Positions 25,542-33,669 of a DNA stretch of 64,000 bases are shown piece by piece. Origin of the DNA: an uncultured Erysipelotrichaceae bacterium (GTDB taxonomy: Bacteria; Bacillota_I; Bacilli_A; Erysipelotrichales; Erysipelotrichaceae); contig CAMCRE010000006.1 in NCBI GenBank assembly GCA_945877255.1, positions 21,270-85,269 of the forward strand, given 5' to 3'. The notes under the pieces are model-generated. The model ran no database searches, was not told where the DNA came from, and was given only the letters and a program-made list of their open reading frames with translations. The first letter of the stretch is position 1, and every line of letters starts with the position of its first letter. Position numbers and translations under genes: made by a program.

Positions 25542-26043
25542 AAAAATTAAAAAATTATTTTTTGTGGAAGAAGAAACTGAAGAAGTTGTTTTAGAAACAA
25601 CAGATGAAAAAAAAGTTGAAGTGAACGAAACAACATTTGCACAAACAATTACGATGACGAGCTTAGAACCTGAAGAACAAAAAGTTGATAAACCTATTAC
25701 AACGTTTACTTTAAAAGATGAAGTTAAACCAGTGTTTGAATCACGCTCAAAATCAAGTCAACCAGCATATGAATTTGAAACGATTTTATCACCAATTTCT
25801 GGTAAAACAACTAAAAAATCTGAACCAAAATTTAATAAAGTAGTAGAAAAATCAAAAAAAGAAACACAAACTTATTCAAATGTTATTTCACCAATGTTTG
25901 GAAATCAGAAAAAAGAATCTGCAAAAGCAGTGCAATTAGCTGAAGTTGGAGAAGAAATGACATTAGAAGACTTCATCAACAATAGTGATGACAAAGATAT
26001 TGAATTAGTGCAATTTAAATTATTTGATGAGGAAAAAAAATAA
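25534..26043 (+). CDS. charged low-complexity protein with repeated ISP-G motifs, unknown function
   Basis: I choose the ATG at 25534 behind AAAGGAG; an upstream in-frame ATG at 25486 lies inside ytpR and has no ribosome site. The 169 residues are lysine- and glutamate-rich and look disordered. The first nine (MFKKIKKLF) could form an amphipathic membrane-binding helix. Two short related blocks stand out: I-L-S-P-I-S-G followed by K-T-T-K-K, and V-I-S-P-M-F-G followed by N-Q-K-K-E, about 40 residues apart. This suggests a scaffold with repeated linear binding motifs. It is last-but-coupled to murC (1-base overlap), so a role at the cell envelope is plausible but unproven. Confidence 0.7.
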   Translation: MFKKIKKLFFVEEETEEVVLETTDEKKVEVNETTFAQTITMTSLEPEEQKVDKPITTFTLKDEVKPVFESRSKSSQPAYEFETILSPISGKTTKKSEPKFNKVVEKSKKETQTYSNVISPMFGNQKKESAKAVQLAEVGEEMTLEDFINNSDDKDIELVQFKLFDEEKK

Positions 26044-27347
26044 TGTATCATTTTATTGGGATTAAAGGTTCGGGGATGGCTTCATTAGCACATATCGTAT
26101 TAGATTTAGGATATGAAGTAAGTGGAAGTGATGTTGATTTTTATATCTTTACCCAATCGGCTTTAGAAAACAGAAATGTGAAGATTTATTCTTTTTCCAA
26201 AAATAATATTCAAGATAATATGACGGTTATAATTGGTAATAGTTTTAATGCTGAACACGAAGAAGTGCAAGCAGCATTAAATAACCCAACGGTAAAAACG
26301 TTCACATATCAATCGTTTTTAGCGAAACTTTTAAATGATTATCAAAGTATTTCAGTAGTCGGCACACATGGTAAAACGACTACTACAGGTATGTTGACAC
26401 ATATTCTAGAACCATTGAAACGTGGGTTTTTAATTGGTGATGGAACAGGTGGGATTATAAAAGATGCTAATTATTTTGTAGCAGAATGTTGTGAATTTGA
26501 AGATCGTTTTCTTGCGTATACACCAGATTATGCTGTAGTTTTAAATATTGAACTGGATCATGTTGACTATTTCAAAACTTTAGAAAGATATTGTCAATCT
26601 TTTCAAATATTTGCGAATCAAGTAAAAAAAATCGTAGCTTTAAATGGTGATGATTATAATATCAGAAACTTAAATATAGAAAACAATAAAATATATTTTG
26701 GTTTGAATGATGATAATGATATCGTTGCAAAAAATATGATTGAAAATGAAACAACTACACAATTTGATGTGTATTATAAAAATGAATATTATGACACGTA
26801 TATTATTCCATTAGTAGGAAGACATATGTTATATGATGCTTTAGGTTGCATTACAATATTAATTGCGATGAATATTGATAAAGTTTTAATTCGTGAAAGA
26901 ATTGCAACATTTAAAGGAACAAAACGACGTTTTTCAGTAGAAAAATATAACGAATATGTGTATATTGATGATTATGCACATCACCCTACAGCTATAACAG
27001 CAACAATAGATGCAATTAGAAGAAGTTATCCGCATAAAAAAGTGGTAGCAGTATATAAGCCTGATCGACCAACACGTGTAACACACTTTTTACAAGAATT
27101 TAAAAACGCACTAAATTTAGCAGATTATGCTGTTGTTACAGCATATCCAAAAGCAGTTAAATTTGCGGAAAATGAAATAGATGGAAAACAACTTGCTCAA
27201 TATTGTAATGCGTTTTATGCAGAAAATGAAGATGAAGCTGATGGAAAAATAGTAGCAGAGTATGGTGAAGCAGTATATGTGTTTATGAGCACGAAAGATG
27301 TTTATAAATTTAAAGATGTGATTAAAAAAATTCATATGGAGCAATAA
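26043..27347 (+). CDS. murC: UDP-N-acetylmuramate--L-alanine ligase
   Basis: The 434-residue Mur ligase has H-F-I-G-I-K-G-S-G-M-A-S-L-A at the N-terminus (UDP-MurNAc binding), the ATP loop V-V-G-T-H-G-K-T-T-T-T-G, E-C-C-E-F-E-D-R-F, and D-D-Y-A-H-H-P-T-A-I in the C-terminal domain. It adds the first L-alanine of the stem peptide. The order murC-DUF948-DUF948-ccpA matches Bacillus murC-ytxG-ytxH-ccpA. Confidence 0.95.
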   Translation: MYHFIGIKGSGMASLAHIVLDLGYEVSGSDVDFYIFTQSALENRNVKIYSFSKNNIQDNMTVIIGNSFNAEHEEVQAALNNPTVKTFTYQSFLAKLLNDYQSISVVGTHGKTTTTGMLTHILEPLKRGFLIGDGTGGIIKDANYFVAECCEFEDRFLAYTPDYAVVLNIELDHVDYFKTLERYCQSFQIFANQVKKIVALNGDDYNIRNLNIENNKIYFGLNDDNDIVAKNMIENETTTQFDVYYKNEYYDTYIIPLVGRHMLYDALGCITILIAMNIDKVLIRERIATFKGTKRRFSVEKYNEYVYIDDYAHHPTAITATIDAIRRSYPHKKVVAVYKPDRPTRVTHFLQEFKNALNLADYAVVTAYPKAVKFAENEIDGKQLAQYCNAFYAENEDEADGKIVAEYGEAVYVFMSTKDVYKFKDVIKKIHMEQ

Positions 27348-27348
27348 T

Positions 27349-27705
27349 ATGGAAATAGCAGTATTACCAATATTAGAAACATTTAAAGATGTTGCAATGT
27401 ATTTAATTTTATTTGGAATAATTGTTGTGATAGTGTATTTAATATTATTTTTGATAGCATTAATAAAACTATTAAAAATGACACAACAACGCATCCAACA
27501 GTTAGAACATACATTTACTTTAGTGCAAGCTATACTTACAACACAACAAAAACTAATGCAACATATTGAAAATATCGTCGCAACATTTTCTGGTATACAA
27601 AAAAATATTGCACGCTATATTTCAAAATCAACAGTTGATACATTATCAATAATAACGAAAACTTTAAAAAAAAGAAGCTTGAAAAAACAAGTGGGAGATA
27701 AATAA
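27349..27705 (+). CDS. DUF948 (YtxG-like) membrane protein
   Basis: The 118-residue protein has one transmembrane helix (about residues 18-40) followed by a long amphipathic helix rich in glutamine, a pattern of DUF948/YtxG proteins. It overlaps the next, related gene by one base. In Bacillus the equivalent belongs to the general stress regulon; nothing in the sequence here shows such control. Confidence 0.65.
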   Translation: MEIAVLPILETFKDVAMYLILFGIIVVIVYLILFLIALIKLLKMTQQRIQQLEHTFTLVQAILTTQQKLMQHIENIVATFSGIQKNIARYISKSTVDTLSIITKTLKKRSLKKQVGDK

Positions 27706-28067
27706 TGGAAAACATCACATTAGAACAATTTTTAATTATTATTCAAAAAATTACAACATATTTAATACCTGTAATTGTATTTGTGATTTTAATGCTTGTT
27801 GCTAAATTATTGCGACAACTTATCAAAGCTGTATCTCTTACAACACAAAGAATTGAGCAACTAGAAAAAACAATATCGCTTGTAGATGAAAATTTAGTTT
27901 CTGTATCACAAACAACTAAATCTGTTGCAAATGTGGCTGAAACGATTGATAAAGCTCATGAAAAATCAAAAGAGAAAGCATATGAATGGAAAGCTAAAGC
28001 TGTTGAAACAATTAATCAATTACAGTCCAAAAGTAAAGAAATATTAAAGAAAACAAAGGAGGAGTAA
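27705..28067 (+). CDS. DUF948 (YtxG-like) membrane protein, second copy
   Basis: The 120-residue protein repeats the layout of the previous gene: a transmembrane helix at about 17-38 and then a long helix with the shared stretch Q-R-I-E-Q-L-E-x-T-x-x-L-V. The C-terminal 40 residues are highly charged (K-E-K-A-Y-E-W-K-A-K). The two genes look like a tandem duplication and both precede ccpA. Confidence 0.7.
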   Translation: MENITLEQFLIIIQKITTYLIPVIVFVILMLVAKLLRQLIKAVSLTTQRIEQLEKTISLVDENLVSVSQTTKSVANVAETIDKAHEKSKEKAYEWKAKAVETINQLQSKSKEILKKTKEE

Positions 28068-28068
28068 C

Positions 28069-29079
28069 ATGAAAAAAATAACAATTTATGAAGTAGCAAA
28101 AGAATCAGGTGTATCTTTAGCAACTGTTTCACGTGTCATTAATGGATCAAGTGTTGTTAAAGAAAAAACCCGACTAAAAGTTGAAGAAGTGATTGCCAAA
28201 TTAGGTTATAAACCAAATGCTATGGCACAAGGTTTAGCATTACAAAAAACAACAACAGTTGCATTAATTGTTTCTGATAATTCAGTGTATAATAATGCTC
28301 AAGTACTAAAAGGCTTGACTGATGTTGCAAAAATATATAAATATAATATTTCATTATATACGATAAGTGATGGATTTAATTCCGCAAATGAAATTGTTGA
28401 TGCGGTGATTAAATCACGTGCTGATGGTGCGATTGTTTTTGATGATAAATTCACACAAGAACACATCAGTATGTTGGAAGAGTATGATGTAGCAGTAGTA
28501 TTTATGGGTGTAAATAAATTTAAAGGTGAAAAATTAGGATCGGTATTTATTAATTTTGAAGAAATGGCGTATCAATTAGCTAAAAAATATATTACACAAG
28601 GCAAAAAAAATATTGCATTAGTAGAAGATAGAAAAAATAAATTCGTGATGACAAAAATGATTGATGGTATTTCAAAAGCATTTAATGAACACCAATTATC
28701 TTTTGATGGTTATGTAGCCATACCTGAAAATCATCGCTCATCATACAACCATTTAATTGAATACTTTAAACACAATTCACATGAATTAGTAATAACGTAT
28801 CGTGATTCACAAGCAATTGCAACTTTAAATGCATTAACAGAATTAAATAAATTAAGTTCTACAGAAATTGTGTGTGCATTAGATTCAAAATATAATGCAA
28901 TGGTTAGACCACAAATTTCAGGATTTAAAATTCCTTATTATGATTTAGGAGCAGTTGCAATGCGTATTTTGACGAAGTTACTAGCAAAAAAAGACCCAGA
29001 AGAACAAGATCAAGGACATTTTGAAAAAGAAATTGAATTAGGCTACTTATTTACTAAACGTGGTACTACAAAGGAGTAA
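28069..29079 (+). CDS. ccpA: catabolite control protein A (LacI family)
   Basis: The 336-residue protein has the LacI-type helix-turn-helix at the N-terminus (I-T-I-Y-E-V-A-K-E-S-G-V-S-L-A-T-V-S-R-V-I) with the hinge helix K-P-N-A-M-A-Q-G-L-A, then a periplasmic-binding-protein-like core. CcpA binds cre sites when bound to P-Ser46-HPr, the product of HprK encoded at 8.2 kb. Synteny with murC and tyrS supports CcpA over other LacI members. It ends 2 bases before tyrS. Confidence 0.9.
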   Translation: MKKITIYEVAKESGVSLATVSRVINGSSVVKEKTRLKVEEVIAKLGYKPNAMAQGLALQKTTTVALIVSDNSVYNNAQVLKGLTDVAKIYKYNISLYTISDGFNSANEIVDAVIKSRADGAIVFDDKFTQEHISMLEEYDVAVVFMGVNKFKGEKLGSVFINFEEMAYQLAKKYITQGKKNIALVEDRKNKFVMTKMIDGISKAFNEHQLSFDGYVAIPENHRSSYNHLIEYFKHNSHELVITYRDSQAIATLNALTELNKLSSTEIVCALDSKYNAMVRPQISGFKIPYYDLGAVAMRILTKLLAKKDPEEQDQGHFEKEIELGYLFTKRGTTKE

Positions 29080-29081
29080 AC

Positions 29082-30311
29082 ATGCTATTAGATGATTTAA
29101 TTTTTAGAGGATTAATTAAAGATTGTACCGATATTGAAGCGTTTCGTGAGCGATTAAAAACACCAATTACATTGTATTGTGGATTTGACCCAACTGCTGA
29201 TAAATTACATATTGGTCACCTCCAACAAATTTTATTGTTGGCACGCTATCAAAAAGCAGGACATAAAGTCATTACTTTGTGTGGGGGGGCTACCGGTTCA
29301 ATTGGTGATCCACGTATGACAAGTGAAAGAAGTATGCTTTCCCTTGAAACAGTAAAAAACAATGTAGAAGCGATTAAAAAAACACTTCAAAGATTTATTA
29401 ATTATGATACAGCGATTATGGTTAATAATTATGATTGGTTATCAAAATATGATATCTTAACGTTTTTAAGAGATTTTGGTAAACATTTTAATGTAAATTA
29501 CATGATTAATAAAGATATTGTAGCTTCAAGATTAGAAACAGGTATTTCTTTTACAGAGTTTTCTTATACAATTTTACAAGCGGCTGACTTTAAATACTTA
29601 TATGAAACATACGGTTGTGAACTTCAAATAGGCGGAAGCGATCAATGGGGAAATATTACAAGTGGATTAGAGTTAATTAGAAAAACACTAGGACATGATA
29701 AAAAAGTGTTTGGTGTAACTTCACCATTAATTGAAAAATCTGATGGAACAAAATTTGGAAAAAGCGAAGGTGCAAATATTTGGCTAGACAAAGAAGCAAC
29801 GAGTCCATATGTGTTATATCAATATTTTTTAAATACTGCGGATGCAGATGTAATTAATTTTTTAAAACGATTAACATTCGTTACAAAAGAAGAAATTTTA
29901 AGACTAGAACAATGTGTTAAAAATGAACCATTTAAACGTGAAGCACAAAAAGTATTAGCTTCTGAAGTAACTAAAATTATTCATGGTGAAGAAGAGTTAG
30001 AAAAAGCTTTAAAAATAACAGAAGCGTTTTTTAAAGGCGATATTACAACATTAAGTTTAGATGAATTAGCTAGTGCGATAGCAAGCTATGAAAAAATAAA
30101 AGTATCCAATAATGTATCATTAGTTGAAATATTAGTAGAAGCTAAAATAGCAACAAGTAAACGAGAAGCACGTGAATTAATCGCAAATGGTTCGATACAA
30201 TTAAATGGCGTGAAAGTATCAGATATGATTGTATCTAAAGAAAATGCAATTGTAGATAATTATTCAATTATTAAAAAAGGTAAAAAATATTATTACGTTA
30301 TCGAACAATAA
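29082..30311 (+). CDS. tyrS: tyrosyl-tRNA synthetase
   Basis: The 409-residue protein has the class I signatures: C-G-F-D-P-T-A-D-K-L-H-I-G-H-L near residue 34-48 and K-F-G-K-S near 226-230, followed by an anticodon-binding part and a C-terminal S4 RNA-binding domain (about 345-405). It follows ccpA without room for a T-box, so it is not under tRNA-Tyr antitermination here, unlike many Firmicute tyrS genes. Confidence 0.96.
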   Translation: MLLDDLIFRGLIKDCTDIEAFRERLKTPITLYCGFDPTADKLHIGHLQQILLLARYQKAGHKVITLCGGATGSIGDPRMTSERSMLSLETVKNNVEAIKKTLQRFINYDTAIMVNNYDWLSKYDILTFLRDFGKHFNVNYMINKDIVASRLETGISFTEFSYTILQAADFKYLYETYGCELQIGGSDQWGNITSGLELIRKTLGHDKKVFGVTSPLIEKSDGTKFGKSEGANIWLDKEATSPYVLYQYFLNTADADVINFLKRLTFVTKEEILRLEQCVKNEPFKREAQKVLASEVTKIIHGEEELEKALKITEAFFKGDITTLSLDELASAIASYEKIKVSNNVSLVEILVEAKIATSKREARELIANGSIQLNGVKVSDMIVSKENAIVDNYSIIKKGKKYYYVIEQ

Positions 30312-30342
30312 AAAAACATATCCAATCAAGGATATGTTTTTT
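30311..30342. terminator. bidirectional terminator between tyrS and rpsD
   Basis: A 13-bp perfect stem (30311-30323 with 30330-30342) with A6 on one side and T6 on the other serves both converging genes. Confidence 0.85.
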
Positions 30343-30343
30343 A

Positions 30344-30946
30344 CTATCTGTTGTAAAACTCAACAACTAATGATTCATTAATTTCTTGGTTTAATTCACG
30401 ACGATCTGGTAATCTTACAAAAGTACCTTTTTTTGTGTTGTGGTCAAAAGTAACGAATGCAACTGTATTTAAACTGCCACTTAATGATTCATTAACTACT
30501 GCTAAATTTAATGATTTTTCTCTTAATGAAATTTCTGAACCAACTTTAACGCTGTATGATGGAATATCAACTTTTTGTCCATTAACTAAAATATGACCGT
30601 GGTTTACTAATTGACGTGCTCCACGACGTGTTCTAGCTAATCCCATACGGTATACTAAGTTGTCTAATCTTGATTCTAATAAGAATAAGAAGTTATCCCC
30701 AGTAACACCTTTTAATTTACTAGCTTTAACGAAAGTGTTGTAGAATTGTTTTTCATTAACACCATACATATGTCTAATTCTTTGTTTTTCTCGTAACTGT
30801 AAACCATAGTTACTTAATTTAACTCTTTTGTTTGGTCCATGTTGTCCTGGTGCATATGCTCTTTTTTTAAGTTCTTGTCCTGTTTCTAATACTGAAAAAC
30901 TTAAACGACGAGACAACTTCCAAACTGGTCCTCTATTGCGTGCCAT
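30344..30946 (-). CDS. rpsD: 30S ribosomal protein S4
   Basis: The 200-residue protein begins [14 protein letters not shown], has the basic N-terminal region Y-A-P-G-Q-H-G and the S4 RNA-binding domain [27 protein letters not shown] (about 93-120). The zinc cysteines of some S4 proteins are absent. S4 starts 30S assembly and represses its own mRNA in several bacteria. It converges on tyrS, as in Bacillus. Confidence 0.97.
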   Translation of the reverse strand: MARNRGPVWKLSRRLSFSVLETGQELKKRAYAPGQHGPNKRVKLSNYGLQLREKQRIRHMYGVNEKQFYNTFVKASKLKGVTGDNFLFLLESRLDNLVYRMGLARTRRGARQLVNHGHILVNGQKVDIPSYSVKVGSEISLREKSLNLAVVNESLSGSLNTVAFVTFDHNTKKGTFVRLPDRRELNQEINESLVVEFYNR

Positions 30947-31157
30947 TTTATTTCCTCCTTATTGTTTAATGGCGATAAAACAATAACTTGCTATAAATCA
31001 TTAATTGGTTGTGTTTATACGTTCGATTTTTTCACCTTACAGCAAGACTACTCAATCACAAGTCTAACTTGTTATAAACGCATTTCCATTTAACTTTATA
31101 TGCTGCTATATATTTTATGCACTATTTATTTTAACAAAAAAAATCAGTTAATGCAAA
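30947..31157 (-). promoter_or_regulatory. rpsD promoter and structured leader, candidate S4 autoregulatory element
   Basis: On the minus strand TTTGCA (31152-31157) and TAAAAT (31128-31133, with TGT before it) form a promoter 18 bases apart, leaving a leader of about 170 bases. The leader holds a perfect 9-bp hairpin (30959-30967 with 30978-30986) that reaches into the AAGGAGG ribosome site, and upstream inverted repeats around ACAAG/CTTGT. Gram-positive rpsD mRNAs are known to carry S4-binding leaders; this one is inferred from structure. Confidence 0.5.
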
Positions 31158-31230
31158 TATTTCAATCATATAACTTGTTTATTGCTGTGATGATGTGCTA
31201 GACTTAATAAGTTATGAAAGAGAGAATAAA

Positions 31231-32892
31231 ATGAAAAATTTTAATGAATTACCAATTAGTTTAGAAATATTAAGAGCAATTAATGATTTAGGGTATGCAG
31301 AACCAACAAAAATACAACAAGAGGCGATACCAGCTATTTTAGAAGGTAAAGATGTATTAGGTAAATCGCATACGGGTACTGGAAAAACTGCTGCTTTTGG
31401 GATACCAATTATTGAGAAAGTACAACCGAATCATAAAATGTGCGAAGCATTAGTTATTTGTCCAACAAGAGAATTAGTGTTGCAAGTCACAAATGAATTT
31501 CGCAAGTTTTCTAAATATAAAGAAGGTGTTAAAATCGTACCAATTTATGGTGGAGAACCTATTGAGCGTCAAATTCAATTATTAAAAAAAGGTAGTGCAG
31601 TTATTGTGGGTACACCAGGAAGAATAATGGATCATTTAAGAAGACGCACAATTAAATTAAATGCCACAAATATGATTGTATTAGATGAAGCTGATGAAAT
31701 GTTGAATATGGGGTTTAAAGAAGATATTGAAGAAATTTTAAAATCAGTACCACATGAAAATTACCAAATGATTTTATTTTCAGCAACGATGCCTAGTGCT
31801 ATTTTAAAAATTACGGAACAATTTCAAGACAACCCACTAACAATCGAAATTGCATCAAAACAACGCACAATTGATACTGTTAATCAAGTATATTATGAAA
31901 TACCAAAAGGTAAGAAATTTGATGCGTTAGAAATTTTATTACAGCATTATAACGCTAATTTAACAATGATATTCACAAACACTAAAAAATTAGTAGATGA
32001 ATTAGTAGATGAATTAAATAAAAAAAATATAAAAGCGATCGGATTACATGGTGATATGAAACAACAATTCAGAACACGTGTATTTGAACAGTTTAAAGAA
32101 GGAAATTATCCGATTTTAATTGCAACCGATGTTGCTGCTAGAGGAATTGATGTTGATAATATTGAATTAGTGATTAATTATGATATACCGCAAGATAATG
32201 AATATTATATTCATCGTGTAGGAAGAACAGGGCGAGCAGGAAAAAAAGGCATCGCAATTACATTAGTAACAGGAAATAAACAAGTAAAATTTATTAAAGA
32301 TATTGCAAAATACACAAAAACAAATATTGCAAAACAACCATTACCTTCAATGGAAGAGATGCTTGAATCCCACAAACAATTATTTATTAATGAAGTGCGT
32401 GATCAGTTAAATGAAAACGTAAGTAAAACATCATTTGAGATTATTAATCAATTATTAGCAGAAGGATATGCAATAGAAAATATTGCAACCGCATTAGTTG
32501 CTAAAAGTTATCAAGAACCACGTTTTAATTTTGATGTTGTGGAAGAACAACCAATTCAAAAAACTAAAGATATGCGTATGATGAAATTATCAATTGGCAA
32601 AAAAGATAAAGTTAGTGCGAATCACATTATATGTGCTATTAGTGAAGAAAGTGGTTTATCTAGTCAAATTGTGGGGAAAGTCGATATTAGAGATCGTTTC
32701 ACTTTAGTAGAAATTGATGCTAAATACATTTATAAAGTTGTAGAATGTATGTATGAATGTACAATTAAAGGTTTACCAGTATATGCAGGAATTGATGAAA
32801 AAAAACATAAAAAAGAAAATAGTCAACGTGTAAAAAGAAATAAAACAACTGAAAAAAAATCTCCTAAAAAAATTAGGAAAAAAAGAAAATAA
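31231..32892 (+). CDS. cshA: DEAD-box RNA helicase, CshA-like
   Basis: I start at the ATG at 31231 behind AAGAGAG (553 residues). The Q motif (F-N-E-L-P-I ... I-Q), Walker A S-H-T-G-T-G-K-T, D-E-A-D near residue 158, S-A-T and the C-terminal helicase motifs (A-T-D-V-A-A-R-G-I-D, H-R-V-G-R-T-G-R-A-G) are in order. A DbpA-type RNA-binding domain follows (about 445-520), then a lysine/arginine-rich tail. CshA works with PNPase in the Gram-positive degradosome; pnp is at 20 kb. The upstream extended -10 (TGCTAGACT near 31196-31204) is weak. Confidence 0.9.
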   Translation: MKNFNELPISLEILRAINDLGYAEPTKIQQEAIPAILEGKDVLGKSHTGTGKTAAFGIPIIEKVQPNHKMCEALVICPTRELVLQVTNEFRKFSKYKEGVKIVPIYGGEPIERQIQLLKKGSAVIVGTPGRIMDHLRRRTIKLNATNMIVLDEADEMLNMGFKEDIEEILKSVPHENYQMILFSATMPSAILKITEQFQDNPLTIEIASKQRTIDTVNQVYYEIPKGKKFDALEILLQHYNANLTMIFTNTKKLVDELVDELNKKNIKAIGLHGDMKQQFRTRVFEQFKEGNYPILIATDVAARGIDVDNIELVINYDIPQDNEYYIHRVGRTGRAGKKGIAITLVTGNKQVKFIKDIAKYTKTNIAKQPLPSMEEMLESHKQLFINEVRDQLNENVSKTSFEIINQLLAEGYAIENIATALVAKSYQEPRFNFDVVEEQPIQKTKDMRMMKLSIGKKDKVSANHIICAISEESGLSSQIVGKVDIRDRFTLVEIDAKYIYKVVECMYECTIKGLPVYAGIDEKKHKKENSQRVKRNKTTEKKSPKKIRKKRK

Positions 32893-32916
32893 CCACTACA
32901 AAAGGTGGTTATTTTT
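32886..32916. terminator. bidirectional terminator between cshA and yigZ
   Basis: An 11-bp perfect stem (32886-32896 with 32905-32915) lies between the two converging genes and overlaps both stop codons. Confidence 0.8.
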
Positions 32917-33514
32917 CATTTGATTGTTTAACTTCTAAAATATTTTCGGCAATAAATTGATAATTAATCGTTCCTGAAGTTATTTCATTAAATGTTTCAA
33001 GATAATCATTGTTTGATAAGTATGTGAACGTTACTTTTTCATCAAAAACTTTATCCACAATATCATTTTTCAATAAAAATTCTATTTTATCAATATATTT
33101 ATAATCAAAGGTAATTTGATGTTTTTTTATTTTAATTAGTGCATATTTATCACAAATTTCTAATACTGCTTTACAACTTTGCGAATAAGCACGAATCAAA
33201 CCTCCAACACCTAATTTAATACCTCCAAAATAGCGGACAACAACACAAAGTACATTGGTGATATTAGAAAATTGGAGTTCTTTTAAAATAGGAATACCAG
33301 CACTACTGTTAGGTTCGCCATCATCATTACTTCTTTGAATATCATTTATAATCATTGCATAGCAGTGATGATTAGCGTTAGGATGTATTTTTTTTAAATA
33401 ATTAATTTCATCTTTAGCTGTCTTCTCATCAGAAACAGGAATAAGATACGAAATAAACTTAGATTTTTTTATTTCGATTGTTGTTTCAAATTTAGAATGT
33501 ATTTTATATTGCAT
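32909..33514 (-). CDS. YigZ/IMPACT family protein
   Basis: The 201-residue protein has the UPF0029 N-terminal domain (K-K-S-K-F-I-S near residue 17, H-H-C-Y-A near 50, D-D-G-E-P-x-S-S-A-G-x-P near 64-75) and Y-F-G-G-I-K-L-G-V-G-G-L-x-R-A-Y, then a DUF1949-type ferredoxin-like end. The family is linked to translation factor control but its role in bacteria is unclear. The ATG has no clear ribosome site; it lies inside the end of a 24-codon leader ORF that has a strong one, so translation is probably coupled. Confidence 0.88.
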   Translation of the reverse strand: MQYKIHSKFETTIEIKKSKFISYLIPVSDEKTAKDEINYLKKIHPNANHHCYAMIINDIQRSNDDGEPNSSAGIPILKELQFSNITNVLCVVVRYFGGIKLGVGGLIRAYSQSCKAVLEICDKYALIKIKKHQITFDYKYIDKIEFLLKNDIVDKVFDEKVTFTYLSNNDYLETFNEITSGTINYQFIAENILEVKQSNEK

Positions 33515-33578
33515 AAATCTGCTTTAAATTATAATGAAGCACATTCCGCAAAGCATTTATCCAACAAATATGTTTCAT
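33504..33578 (-). CDS. 24-codon leader ORF overlapping yigZ
   Basis: On the minus strand TTGGAGGA precedes an ATG at 33578; the frame reads MKHICWINALRNVLHYNLKQ-IYAI and stops at 33504, 11 bases inside yigZ. The promoter TGATATAAT (33597-33605) leaves only about a dozen untranslated bases. The peptide may be a hydrophobic small protein or simply a device for translational coupling. It is too short for motif-based support. Confidence 0.45.
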   Translation of the reverse strand: MKHICWINALRNVLHYNLKQIYAI

Positions 33579-33623
33579 ATAATATCCTCCAACTGTATTA
33601 TATCATAACTTAATATATATTAC

Positions 33624-33652
33624 TTTAAAAGAAGTAAAAAAAAGTATATACT
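33624..33652 (+). promoter_or_regulatory. promoter of the MFS transporter operon
   Basis: TTTAAA (33624-33629) and TATACT (33647-33652) have a 17-base spacer; the ATG follows at 33670 behind AAAAGGTGAT. Confidence 0.45.
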
Positions 33653-33669
33653 ATTAAAAAGGTGATTTT

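Noticed and set aside
29060..29085. T-box riboswitch before tyrS
   Set aside because: Only two bases separate ccpA and tyrS, and no T-box sequence is visible.
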